Shown in pieces: positions 1-7,431 of a stretch of 9,073 bases of DNA. The notes under the pieces were generated by a model. The model made no database searches and was not told the origin of the DNA. It was given only the letters and a program-made list of their open reading frames with translations. The stretch comes from Gammaproteobacteria bacterium (GTDB taxonomy: Bacteria; Pseudomonadota; Gammaproteobacteria; Arenicellales; JAANXG01). The position numbers and the translations under genes are program-made. Within the stretch, counting starts at the first letter, position 1. Each line of letters starts with the position of its first letter. The stretch covers positions 1 through 9,073 of the forward strand of contig JAANXG010000125.1 in NCBI GenBank assembly GCA_018263405.1, in the 5' to 3' direction.

Positions 1-114
1 GGACGCTGTAGATACCTCCCTGTACGCTCTGGCGAAAGCCTCCGTGCTTTCGACAGCCCTGAAAGACAACCCTACCCCCACATTCTTGCACGGGGTTATT
101 GAGAACTTACCCAT
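1..114. repeat. Probable dispersed intergenic repeat (incomplete at window edge)
   Basis: The stretch has a small perfect hairpin (CGAAAGC at 33-39, GCTTTCG at 46-52, six-base loop) followed by a C-rich block and TTGCACGGGG. From memory, the opening GGACGCTGTAGATAC and the C-rich block resemble an element scattered between genes in Halomonas, Thioalkalivibrio and related gammaproteobacteria; this recollection cannot be checked here. Both strands are open across it: plus-strand frame 2 is open to a TGA at 128-130, and a minus-strand frame opens with ATG at 114 and runs off the window. Neither reading resembles a known protein, so a truncated real gene is the less likely alternative. Confidence 0.35.
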
Positions 115-290
115 GAATTGCTTAAGGTGAAACTACCGACCGTGGATGCTTCTCGCAAGAAAACAATTATCGGCGAAGTATGCGCCGCCACACGGGCACA
201 GCCGGTGCAGACAATCGGCCGGGTCGGCGTAATCTACCGTCCCGCGCCACAACCGAAAATCGAAATTCCTCGCTCCTGACGGGTTTATCC

Positions 291-1067
291 GTGTGCTTGT
301 TGTTCTACTGCCGGGACGCACATAAAGAATATCCGTTTATTCTGCTTGCAAACCGCGACGAATTCCACGAACGACCGACTCAAGCCGCTGAATTCTGGCA
401 CGACGCCCCGAAGGTGCTCGGCGGCCGGGATCTTCGGCGCGGCGGTACCTGGCTCGGCATCACACGATCGGGACGTTGGGCTGCGCTCACCAACTACCGC
501 GAGCCTTCGGACACCGTATTCGGCCGTTCCCGGGGTGACATCGTGCGGGATTACCTGGCCGGCGAGCAAGATGCCGGGGATTTCGCCGCAACCATTAGGG
601 GTATCGCCCGGGAGTTCGACGGCTTTAACCTGTTGTTCGGTGACCGGCGCGAAGCGCTCTGGGTATCGAACCGCAGCGAGGAAATGCGAACCCTTGGCCC
701 GGGCATTTATGGTTTGAGCAACCATTTACTCGAAACACCGTGGCCCAAGGTGACCAACGGAAAGAAACATCTCGCCGCGCAACTAGGCCGGATGCCCAAC
801 GCGGACCGGCTCTTCGAACCGCTAATCGGCCGGACCGTTTACGAAGATGCTCTGCCGGTTATGGGCGTTGACCTCCAGACCGAGCGAACGCTATCCAGCG
901 CCTTCATCGCCGGTCCGTTTTACGGAACCCGTTCCTCAAGCTTGATAATGGTGGATCGCGAAGATCGAGTGTATTTCGAAGAACGAACCTATGACAATCC
1001 GGGTAGCGGTTCGAATCAACCGGACGAATATTATTCGAAGATTTTCCAATTTCGACTAGATTCCTAG
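291..1067 (+). CDS. NRDE/TANGO2 family protein
   Basis: A 258-residue protein of the TANGO2 (NRDE) family. I placed the start at GTG 291 rather than the upstream ATG at 180, because family members begin Met-Cys followed by a hydrophobic strand, and GTG gives exactly M-C-L-L-F-Y. The extra 37 residues of the longer reading are low-complexity and Arg/Asn-rich. Visible signatures: N-terminal Cys2, the NRDE motif at 21-24 followed by F-x-x-R-P, GGRDLRRGGTWLG near 44-56, SRGDIV near 81, GFNLLFGD, and SNHLLETPWPKV in the middle. Length suits the family. There is no signal peptide, so it is probably cytosolic. Eukaryotic TANGO2 is linked to Golgi organisation and haem trafficking; the bacterial role is not established. 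An ACGGG at 279-283 is a weak ribosome site. The stop is one base before the next gene's GTG, so the two are probably cotranscribed. Family assignment is firm, function is not. Confidence 0.9.
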   Translation: MCLLFYCRDAHKEYPFILLANRDEFHERPTQAAEFWHDAPKVLGGRDLRRGGTWLGITRSGRWAALTNYREPSDTVFGRSRGDIVRDYLAGEQDAGDFAATIRGIAREFDGFNLLFGDRREALWVSNRSEEMRTLGPGIYGLSNHLLETPWPKVTNGKKHLAAQLGRMPNADRLFEPLIGRTVYEDALPVMGVDLQTERTLSSAFIAGPFYGTRSSSLIMVDREDRVYFEERTYDNPGSGSNQPDEYYSKIFQFRLDS

Positions 1068-1068
1068 T

Positions 1069-2316
1069 GTGCCCCGTACTACGCGTTACTTGATCATCGC
1101 ACTAATCCTGGCCGCCGTCGTCTACGGCGCGGCGAAACTGGCTGTATGGTACACCGTGAAGGATATGCTCTCGGACGCACGGCAATCGCTGTCACCCGTC
1201 GCATCCATGGAATACGCCAGAATTCTGGCGCCGGTATTCGGGCCATTCGGGGTAACCGGCATTCGCGTTCAGCCGCATTTTTTTGCTGACGAGGTCACTA
1301 TAGGGTCGGCACTGATCCAGATTACGGAACCCGGAGAGAAGTACAAACTTCTGCGCGCCACGCTGCAAAACACGGTTCCGAACAGCTTCAACTTATCCCT
1401 AAACCAAGTACGTCTCCCGTTCGATGGGAACATTGCTGCATGGATCGACGGAAACACAGACCCCCCGGAATCCACGACTGATCCGCCCGCGACCTGCGTG
1501 TCCGCCACGGCCGTCACCGTGGCGGATATGAAAAAAATGAATTATGAAGACTTAGTGGCGAATATCGTCTTCGACTACACTTATGACCGGCGTAAGAGGG
1601 ATTTCGCCTTCTATGCAAAAGCGGAGCTCGAGGAGATGTTCGAAGTCATCCTGGAGGGCCGGATTCCCCGGACAGACGCTACGGCTACAATCGACTCGAT
1701 GGACGGCCTTCCAAAGCTATCCAATCTGTCCATTTCACTGAACGATCTGTCGTGGTCTTCCCGTCTTAACCGCTACTGTGCCAAAGCGATGAATATCACC
1801 GAGACACAGTATGTGGAACGAAAAACAACGGAAATGCGACAAGCGTTGGCCGACTTGGGACTCGACGCCAGTGGAGAATTAATGAAAGGCCTTGAACGGT
1901 TCGCAAAGGGGAAGTCTGAATTGACGTTGATTTTTAATCCCAGGGAACCGCTCGCCCCGAGCCAAATCATTACCCAACAGAACCTGCGGTTACTGCTTGA
2001 CGAGCTGGGGGTCAGTGTAATTGTTGACGGTAGACCGGTGCGAAGTCTTAGAGCAGGCAATAACGGGGAAGCAGCGGAAGCGGCGCGAGAAGCCCGGGAG
2101 GTTGATGAAACCTACAAGCTCACTCCTGTCCGGGAGCTCCCTCGGTTCCTTAAAAGCCGCATCAGAATCTTCACTGCGGACGGCAAGATACACGAAGGTC
2201 ACCTCGACAGTATTAACTCGGGGAAAATCGTATTAACACGATATCTCGCCGGGGGCTCGGCGACGTTCGATATAGACCGAAAGACAGTAAAAAAGGTTCT
2301 CGTATTGCGCAACTGA
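1069..2316 (+). CDS. Membrane-anchored protein of unknown function with Sm-like C-terminal segment
   Basis: I do not recognise a named family for this 415-residue protein. The GTG start follows the NRDE gene stop by one base; a TAG at 1057-1059 in this frame rules out a start further upstream. A short basic head (MPRTTR) precedes one hydrophobic helix at about 7-28, predicting a signal anchor with the rest in the periplasm. The ectodomain (about 45-330) is rich in alternating beta-like strands. It has two cysteines, C143 and C237, which could form a disulfide outside the cytoplasm. Residues 330-348 are a charged Ala/Glu linker. The last ~55 residues (RIRIFTADGKIHEGHLDSI onward, ending KKVLVLRN) have the spacing of a small Sm-like five-strand barrel: dG, then G-x-L, then i-x-L, then a G-containing turn, then the terminal strand. 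It is probably cotranscribed with the NRDE gene and converges on greA. Confidence 0.75.
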   Translation: MPRTTRYLIIALILAAVVYGAAKLAVWYTVKDMLSDARQSLSPVASMEYARILAPVFGPFGVTGIRVQPHFFADEVTIGSALIQITEPGEKYKLLRATLQNTVPNSFNLSLNQVRLPFDGNIAAWIDGNTDPPESTTDPPATCVSATAVTVADMKKMNYEDLVANIVFDYTYDRRKRDFAFYAKAELEEMFEVILEGRIPRTDATATIDSMDGLPKLSNLSISLNDLSWSSRLNRYCAKAMNITETQYVERKTTEMRQALADLGLDASGELMKGLERFAKGKSELTLIFNPREPLAPSQIITQQNLRLLLDELGVSVIVDGRPVRSLRAGNNGEAAEAAREAREVDETYKLTPVRELPRFLKSRIRIFTADGKIHEGHLDSINSGKIVLTRYLAGGSATFDIDRKTVKKVLVLRN

Positions 2317-2318
2317 AC

Positions 2319-2338
2319 AAAAAGCGCGAATTCGGCGC
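2319..2338 (-). terminator. Weak intrinsic terminator after greA
   Basis: On the minus strand, 9 bases past the greA stop, two GCGC arms (2338-2335 and 2327-2324) enclose a 7-base loop and are followed at once by five U (2323-2319). The stem is only 4 bp but all G-C. It lies between the converging genes, where the carAB-greA transcript would be expected to end. It is the only U-tailed hairpin seen there. A longer transcript or Rho-dependent ending is possible. Confidence 0.4.
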
Positions 2339-2346
2339 AGCGACCT

Positions 2347-2829
2347 TCAGCCCGGATCGCAGTTTACTTTCACGATTTTGTAAGTCCGAGTACCCCCGGG
2401 GGTCTCCACGTTCACCTCATCTCCTTGGTGTTTACCAATAAGGCCACGCCCTATTGGGGACGAGATCGATATCTGTCCATTCCCCAGGTCGGCTTCGAGT
2501 TCCCCCACGATCTGGTAAGACACTTCCGCGTCATCGTCGAGATCGTACAAGTCTACACGGGCTCCGAATACAACCCGGCCGGCGGCATTCAGCCTGGCCG
2601 GATCAATCACCTCGGCATGTGACAACTGATTCTCCAGTTCCGATATTCGACCTTCGATGAATCCCTGTTGATCCTTGGCGGCGTCAAACTCCGCGTTTTC
2701 GGACAAATCACCATGAGCACGGGCTTCGGCGATCGCTGCGATAACGCGCGGACGTTCTATGGACTTAAGCCGTTTCAGTTCCGCACGCAATTTTTCGGCA
2801 CCGTTCGCAGTCAAAAGTATTCGTGTCAT
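2347..2829 (-). CDS. greA: Transcription elongation factor GreA
   Basis: GreA binds in the secondary channel of RNA polymerase and stimulates the polymerase to cut backtracked RNA, rescuing arrested complexes. The 160-residue protein is close to the usual 158. The N-terminal coiled coil (about 1-75) carries the tip motif GDLSENAEF, with the acidic residues D41 and E44 that help coordinate the catalytic Mg2+ in the family. The C-terminal FKBP-like domain (about 80-160) has SPIGRGLIGKHQGDEV and ends TYKIVKV. The ATG overlaps the carB stop in ATGA, and an AGAG about 9 bases upstream, inside carB, can serve as ribosome site, so translation is probably coupled to carB. The same neighbour order is known in Pseudomonas. 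The yhbY-ftsJ-ftsH genes often found next in gammaproteobacteria are absent; converging plus-strand genes follow instead. Confidence 0.97.
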   Translation of the reverse strand: MTRILLTANGAEKLRAELKRLKSIERPRVIAAIAEARAHGDLSENAEFDAAKDQQGFIEGRISELENQLSHAEVIDPARLNAAGRVVFGARVDLYDLDDDAEVSYQIVGELEADLGNGQISISSPIGRGLIGKHQGDEVNVETPGGTRTYKIVKVNCDPG

Positions 2830-5800
2830 TGGCTTATCTCTGCGTGCAATGTCTGCAGACTGGTTACGCAGTAATCAGTTCCTGCCCGATGCGCTTCGCA
2901 GGCGGCGCGGGCGGCGGCCAGAGTCGTAAAGTAAGTGATCTTGTGCTGCAGGGCCTCGCGGCGGATCGTGTAGGAATCCTTCAGGCTTTGCTTCCCGTAG
3001 GTTGTGTTCACAATTACGTCGATTTGCTGGTTTTTAATCATGTCCACAATATGTGGCCGACCTTCCTGGACTTTATTAACAGGCGTGACGGCGACACCGG
3101 CCTCTATTAGCGTTTGCGCCGTACCGCGCGTGGCCACCAGATTAAAGTCATTGTCCGACAGATACCGGGCTAATTCAATCGCGGGAATTCGATCGGCTTG
3201 TTTAACGCTGATTAACGCGCATCCGGACACAGGTATCGGCGATCCGGCCGCCTGTTGGGATTTGCTGAAAGCCTCCCCGAAGTTGCGGCCCACGCCCATG
3301 ACTTCACCGGTGCTTCGCATCTCCGGACCCAGGACGGTATCTACACCGGGGAACTTGATAAATGGGAAAACGGCTTCTTTGACGCAATAATAATCCGGAA
3401 CAACCACCCCCCGGACGCTCTGCTCCTGGAGCGTTTTGCCCACCATGCAGCGCGCCGCGATCTTCGCAAGTGAGCGCGAAGTGGCTTTCGATACATAGGG
3501 GACGGTTCGGGAAGCACGAGGGTTCACCTCCAAAACATAGACGGCGTTGTCCTTAACGGCAAACTGTATGTTCATGAGTCCCACGACATTCAGAGCTCGC
3601 GCAAGCTGCTCGGTCTGGGTGTGAAGCGTTTCCAGGGTGCCATCCGGCAAACCAAACGGAGGCAGCGAACACGCCGAATCGCCGGAATGCACGCCCGCCT
3701 GCTCAATGTGCTCCATAATTCCACCCACCACCACCGACTCCCCATCGCTGATTGCATCCACATCGACTTCGATGGCGTCGTTCAGGAAGCGGTCCAGCAA
3801 CACCGGGGATTCGTTGGACACGCGAATGGCGGCCTGCATGTACGCTTCCAGATCCTCGTGTTGATACACGATCTCCATGGCCTGCCCGCCCAGCACATAA
3901 GAAGGCCTGACCACCAACGGGTACTGAATTTCCTCAGCAAACCGCAGGGCCTGTTCGGGACTTACCGCCGTTCGATTTTCGGGTTGGAGCAGTCCAAGCT
4001 CATTGATCAGTGCCTGGAAATATTCACGATCTTCAGCTCGATGTATGGCCGACGGAGCCGTGCCAATAATCGGCGCCCCGGCCGCCTCCAGATCGCGCGA
4101 CAACTTTAAAGGTGTCTGGCCACCGAACTGGACAATGACTCCGTCAGGCTGCTCGATGTGGATAAGCTCCAGTACATCTTCCAGCGTCAGCGGCTCGAAA
4201 TATAACCGGTCGGAGGTGTCATAGTCCGTCGATACGGTCTCCGGGTTACAGTTAACCATAATGGTCTCGAAACCGTCTTCCCTGAGCGCCATTGCCGCAT
4301 GCACGCAGCAATAGTCGAACTCGATCCCTTGTCCGATTCGGTTGGGACCACCCCCCAATACCACGATTTTCCGCCGAACACCCGGATCGGCTTCGCATTC
4401 GTCCTCGTAAGTCGAGTACATGTATGCCGTTGCCGTGGGAAACTCCGCGGCACAGGTATCCACGCGCTTATAAACCGGGCGAACGCCTTTTTCATGGCGC
4501 AAAGCCCGAAATTCCTTCTCGCCGATTCCGAGCAGCGAAGCGATGCGGTGATCCGAAAACCCTCTCCGTTTCCACTGTTTTAACGTGTCCGGCCCCACGC
4601 GCCGGGGGTTCGACACGGCAATCTCGCTTTCGATCGAAATGAGTTCCTCGATCGATCCCAGAAACCAGGGATCGATGCCCGTGAGCCGGAAAACCGTCTC
4701 GGAAGGCACGTTTTGACGGAATGCATCGGCTATGTACCACAACCGCTGCGCACCGGGTACCTTGAGCCAAGGCGTAAGTACGTCGATCATTTCGTCGCCG
4801 GCCGCCCCCGGCTCGGCAATACGGGGTTCCAAACCGTAGCTTCCGGTCTCCATACTGCGAACCGCTTTCTGCAGGGACTCCTGGAATGTCCTGCCTATCG
4901 CCATCGCTTCACCGACGGACTTCATCTGGGTCGTAAGCGTTGCATCGGCCCGGGGAAACTTTTCGAAGTCGAATCGCGGAATCTTGGTGACGACGTAGTC
5001 GATGGAGGGTTCGAACGAAGCCGGTGTGGCACCGCCCGTGACCTCGTTTCGAAGTTCATCCAGGGTATAACCAACAGCCAATTTGGCCGCTACTTTAGCA
5101 ATCGGGAAGCCTGTCGCCTTGGACGCCAACGCCGAAGAACGGGACACCCGTGGATTCATCTCGACGATCACCATGCGGCCATTCGCCGGATCGATGCCGA
5201 ACTGCACATTGGAACCGCCTGTGTCGACGCCGACCTCGCGAAGCACGGCAATACTGGCATCCCGCATGATTTGATATTCCTTGTCCGTCAACGTCTGTGC
5301 CGGCGCCACCGTAATGGAATCGCCGGTATGTATGCCCATCGGGTCGACGTTCTCGATGGAGCATACGATGATGCAGTTATCCTCGCGGTCACGCACCACC
5401 TCCATTTCGTACTCCTTCCACCCGAAGATACACTCTTCAATGAGCAGTTCATGGGTCGGCGAAGCATCCAGGCCGCGGCCACAGATGTCCACAAACTCTT
5501 CCTGGTTATAAGCAATGCCACCGCCGTTGCCGCCCAGGGTGAAGGACGGTCGTACGATCGCCGGATAGCCCACCATAGCCTGGACTTGTAATGCTTCCTC
5601 CATGCTGTGGGCCAGAGCTCCACGAACCGTGTCCAGGCCAATGCGCTCCATAGCCTGCTTAAACAATAAACGGTCTTCCGCCTTGTCAATTGCCTCCCGT
5701 GACGCGCCGATCATGTCCACGTTGTATTGCTCCAGCACACCATGATTGGCCAGGTCCAGTGCGCAATTCAGACCGGTTTGTCCACCCATGGTGGGTAAGA

Positions 5801-6056
5801 CGGCATCCGGTCGTTCCTTGTCGATGATCTTGGCCACAACTTTCCAGTGAATGGGCTCGACATACGTTGCGTCCGCGAACTCCGGATCGGTCATGATGGT
5901 CGCCGGATTCGAATTCACCAACACCAAGCGGTAGCCTTCTTGCTTCAGGGCTTTACAGGCCTGGACGCCGGAATAGTCGAACTCGCAGGCCTGGCCGATA
6001 ATGATCGGGCCGGCACCGATAATCAGGATGCTCTCGATATCGGTGCGCTTAGGCAT
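2826..6056 (-). CDS. carB: Carbamoyl phosphate synthase large chain
   Basis: The synthetase subunit of carbamoyl phosphate synthase: it uses ammonia tunnelled from CarA, bicarbonate and two ATP to make carbamoyl phosphate for arginine and pyrimidine synthesis. It has 1076 residues (E. coli 1073). In order: first ATP-grasp half, about 1-403, with GGQTGLNCAL and E299/N301 in VEMNPRVSR; oligomerisation region, about 404-555; second ATP-grasp half, about 556-938, with FGGQTPL and E843/N845 in LEVNPRASR; C-terminal allosteric domain, about 939-1076. In that domain T976, T979 and K995 line up with E. coli T974, T977 and K993, used for UMP/ornithine effector binding, while E. coli K954 appears to be Arg956. 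Allosteric control by UMP and ornithine is therefore plausible. The start MPKRTDIESILIIGAGP matches the family. The ATG lies inside the end of carA (8-base overlap) with no clear Shine-Dalgarno, pointing to translational coupling. No frameshift is seen. Confidence 0.98.
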   Translation of the reverse strand: MPKRTDIESILIIGAGPIIIGQACEFDYSGVQACKALKQEGYRLVLVNSNPATIMTDPEFADATYVEPIHWKVVAKIIDKERPDAVLPTMGGQTGLNCALDLANHGVLEQYNVDMIGASREAIDKAEDRLLFKQAMERIGLDTVRGALAHSMEEALQVQAMVGYPAIVRPSFTLGGNGGGIAYNQEEFVDICGRGLDASPTHELLIEECIFGWKEYEMEVVRDREDNCIIVCSIENVDPMGIHTGDSITVAPAQTLTDKEYQIMRDASIAVLREVGVDTGGSNVQFGIDPANGRMVIVEMNPRVSRSSALASKATGFPIAKVAAKLAVGYTLDELRNEVTGGATPASFEPSIDYVVTKIPRFDFEKFPRADATLTTQMKSVGEAMAIGRTFQESLQKAVRSMETGSYGLEPRIAEPGAAGDEMIDVLTPWLKVPGAQRLWYIADAFRQNVPSETVFRLTGIDPWFLGSIEELISIESEIAVSNPRRVGPDTLKQWKRRGFSDHRIASLLGIGEKEFRALRHEKGVRPVYKRVDTCAAEFPTATAYMYSTYEDECEADPGVRRKIVVLGGGPNRIGQGIEFDYCCVHAAMALREDGFETIMVNCNPETVSTDYDTSDRLYFEPLTLEDVLELIHIEQPDGVIVQFGGQTPLKLSRDLEAAGAPIIGTAPSAIHRAEDREYFQALINELGLLQPENRTAVSPEQALRFAEEIQYPLVVRPSYVLGGQAMEIVYQHEDLEAYMQAAIRVSNESPVLLDRFLNDAIEVDVDAISDGESVVVGGIMEHIEQAGVHSGDSACSLPPFGLPDGTLETLHTQTEQLARALNVVGLMNIQFAVKDNAVYVLEVNPRASRTVPYVSKATSRSLAKIAARCMVGKTLQEQSVRGVVVPDYYCVKEAVFPFIKFPGVDTVLGPEMRSTGEVMGVGRNFGEAFSKSQQAAGSPIPVSGCALISVKQADRIPAIELARYLSDNDFNLVATRGTAQTLIEAGVAVTPVNKVQEGRPHIVDMIKNQQIDVIVNTTYGKQSLKDSYTIRREALQHKITYFTTLAAARAACEAHRAGTDYCVTSLQTLHAEISQ

Positions 6057-7218
6057 GATTGCGCGGTTGGGCAGAATCGGATCGCGGTATCTTGTGCTCG
6101 CTCATCATGGCTGTGAAGCGATCAAACAGGGGCGCGAGATCGTGGGGCCCCGGACTGGCCTCGGGGTGTCCTTGAAATGAAAACGCCGGCACGTCCATGC
6201 ATTCGACACCCTGCACCGTGCCATCGAACAACGAGCGGTACGTCACCCGAACGGCGTCCGGTAAATCTTGCTCCCGGACGGCGAATCCGTGATTTTGACT
6301 GGTAATCAATACTTGACCGGTGATCAGATCCTTAACGGGGTGGTTGGCACCGTGGTGGCCAAACTTCATCTTCGCCGTGGCACCGCCGGCGGCCAGCACC
6401 AGCAACTGATGGCCGAGGCAAATTCCGAAAAGCGGGATCCGCGCGTTCATGAACTGTCTGATGGTCCCGACGGCGTAGTCGCAGGGTTCCGGGTCGCCGG
6501 GACCGTTCGACAGGAATACGCCGTCCGGGCGATCGGCAATCACGGCATCGGCCGGGCTGGTGGCCGGCACGACGGTCACTTCACAACCGCGTTCCGTGAG
6601 CAAGCGCAGGATGTTGTGCTTGATGCCGAAATCATACGCGGTCACCCGAAACCGGGGAGCCGGATTACCGCGGTATCCATCCTGCAAAGACCACGCACCG
6701 CCGCCCTGCCATGTATAGGGCTTCGCCGTTGTGACTTCGCGGACCACATCCATGCCCTTGAGGCCCGGAAACGCCCGCGCGGCTTCCAGCGCCGCCCTTT
6801 CGTCGGCGTCGGGACCCGCCCAGATGCACCCGTTCTGCGCACCTTCTTCCCGTAATACGCGCGTCAGCTTGCGGGTATCGATGTCGCTGACGGCGATGAA
6901 GTTCCGTTCCTTCAAGTAATCTTCAAGGGTTTGCTCGGCGCGCCAATTACTGATAACACGCGGCAGGTCGCGAATGACCAACCCGGCAGCATACAGGCGG
7001 TCGGATTCCACATCTTCGGCATTGACGCCCGTATTCCCGATGTGGGGATAGGTCAGTGTGACGATCTGCCTGGCATAAGACGGGTCGGTAAGTATTTCCT
7101 GATACCCCGTCATTGCCGTATTAAAAACCACCTCGCCGACAGAATGGCCATGTGCGCCAATGGCACGACCTTCAAGTACGATCCCGTTTTCCAGTGCCAG
7201 TATGGCGGAATTGGTCAT
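6049..7218 (-). CDS. carA: Carbamoyl phosphate synthase small chain (glutamine amidotransferase)
   Basis: The glutaminase subunit: it hydrolyses glutamine and passes ammonia to CarB. It has 389 residues (E. coli 382). The N-terminal CPSase domain (about 1-150) carries GEVVFNTAMTGYQEILTDP and SDIDTRKLTR. The class I glutamine amidotransferase domain (about 190-375) has LSNGPGDPEPCDY, the nucleophile Cys267 in FGICLGHQ, and His351/Glu353 in FQGHPEASPGPHD, so the catalytic triad is complete. The ATG is supported by alignment of the first residues with E. coli CarA and by its position 29 bases after the leader terminator. Its first bases form ATGA with the stop of an upstream leader ORF. It is first gene of carA-carB-greA, and expression is probably set by readthrough of that terminator. 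The short tail after residue 375 is variable in the family. Confidence 0.98.
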   Translation of the reverse strand: MTNSAILALENGIVLEGRAIGAHGHSVGEVVFNTAMTGYQEILTDPSYARQIVTLTYPHIGNTGVNAEDVESDRLYAAGLVIRDLPRVISNWRAEQTLEDYLKERNFIAVSDIDTRKLTRVLREEGAQNGCIWAGPDADERAALEAARAFPGLKGMDVVREVTTAKPYTWQGGGAWSLQDGYRGNPAPRFRVTAYDFGIKHNILRLLTERGCEVTVVPATSPADAVIADRPDGVFLSNGPGDPEPCDYAVGTIRQFMNARIPLFGICLGHQLLVLAAGGATAKMKFGHHGANHPVKDLITGQVLITSQNHGFAVREQDLPDAVRVTYRSLFDGTVQGVECMDVPAFSFQGHPEASPGPHDLAPLFDRFTAMMSEHKIPRSDSAQPRNHA

Positions 7219-7307
7219 CGATGCCTGGTTCCGTCTCGAGTCAACCTAAAAAAAGGAGAAACCCACAGGCTTCTCCCCGCTTCAATCGCTGCGAAATTTG
7301 CAGTCAT
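7215..7307 (-). CDS. Candidate carA leader peptide, 30 codons, spanning the terminator
   Basis: A small ORF begins with ATG at 7307-7305, reads MTANFAAIEAGRS and continues through the whole terminator hairpin. It reads the U-tract as Phe-Phe and stops at TGA 7217-7215, which overlaps the carA ATG in an ATGA. This resembles the enterobacterial pyrBI leader peptide, where the ribosome's position on the terminator decides readthrough. Five of 30 codons are Arg, including AGA in the 5' arm of the stem. Against it: no good ribosome site is visible, a 30-codon open frame is not rare by chance, and its first 13 codons fall in a repeated element that also occurs at 8886-8926. Confidence 0.35.
   Translation of the reverse strand: MTANFAAIEAGRSLWVSPFFRLTRDGTRHR
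7248..7276 (-). terminator. Intrinsic terminator in carA leader (putative attenuator)
   Basis: On the minus strand, GGAGAAGCC (7276-7268), loop UGUG (7267-7264) and GGUUUCUCC (7263-7255) form an unbroken 9-bp stem with one G-U pair, directly followed by seven U (7254-7248). This is a textbook Rho-independent terminator pointing into carA, ending 29 bases before its ATG. Those 29 bases contain a TTGACT but no matching -10 at usual spacing, so a separate promoter beyond the terminator is unlikely. Control by termination versus readthrough is therefore the simplest reading. It could instead insulate carA from upstream transcription if a promoter has been missed. Confidence 0.8.
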
Positions 7308-7308
7308 T
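7268..7308. repeat. 41-bp direct repeat, copy A (in carA leader)
   Basis: It matches 8886-8926 at 37 of 41 positions in the same orientation. It includes the 5' arm of the leader terminator and the first 13 codons of the leader ORF. In this copy the differences create a CTGC/GCAG pair (7303-7300 with 7292-7289) that can form a small hairpin absent from copy B. Confidence 0.85.
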
Positions 7309-7326
7309 AAGTTCGCTATTTCAGTC

Positions 7327-7351
7327 CTCGATCAATATTACATTGGTCGAG
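7327..7351 (-). promoter_or_regulatory. Stem-loop in carA leader
   Basis: Two 10-base arms (plus strand CTCGATCAAT at 7327-7336 and ATTGGTCGAG at 7342-7351) with a 5-base loop pair at 9 of 10 positions. The minus-strand leader RNA would form this hairpin upstream of the terminator. Its 5' arm shares three bases (7349-7351) with the adjoining palindrome, so the two folds compete. It is a candidate pause or switching element, but nothing shows a ligand. Confidence 0.4.
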
Positions 7352-7362
7352 TACTAGTACTC
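7349..7362. promoter_or_regulatory. Perfect 14-bp palindrome
   Basis: GAGTACTAGTACTC reads the same on both strands. It lies about 63-76 bases downstream of the predicted carA transcription start. It could be a dimeric repressor operator or part of an RNA fold. No specific regulator is identified. Confidence 0.35.
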
Positions 7363-7431
7363 CAAATGAGTGACGAGCAACGCAGCATGGGGCCATTTGG
7401 GACCGCACCCCGCAGGGACGGGTGTTAAGGT

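Noticed and set aside
285..725. A 146-codon minus-strand frame over the NRDE gene
   Set aside because: The plus strand holds the family motifs; the opposite frame shows none.
4713..5591. A 292-codon open frame on the plus strand inside carB
   Set aside because: It is antisense to well-conserved carB and its translation (Arg/His/Gly-rich, no recognisable motif) is what a mirror frame of a GC-rich gene gives.
6268..6855. A 195-codon plus-strand frame inside carA
   Set aside because: It is antisense to the conserved carA amidotransferase region with no protein features of its own.
7219..7247. TTGACT at 7244-7239 as a carA -35 box
   Set aside because: At 17 bases spacing the -10 would be TCGATG, across the start codon; this is not a credible promoter.
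7349..7362. Resemblance of the palindrome to TrpR operator half-sites (GTACTAG/CTAGTAC)
   Set aside because: The TTAA centre and the half-site spacing of the trp operator are missing, and tryptophan control of carAB has no supporting context.
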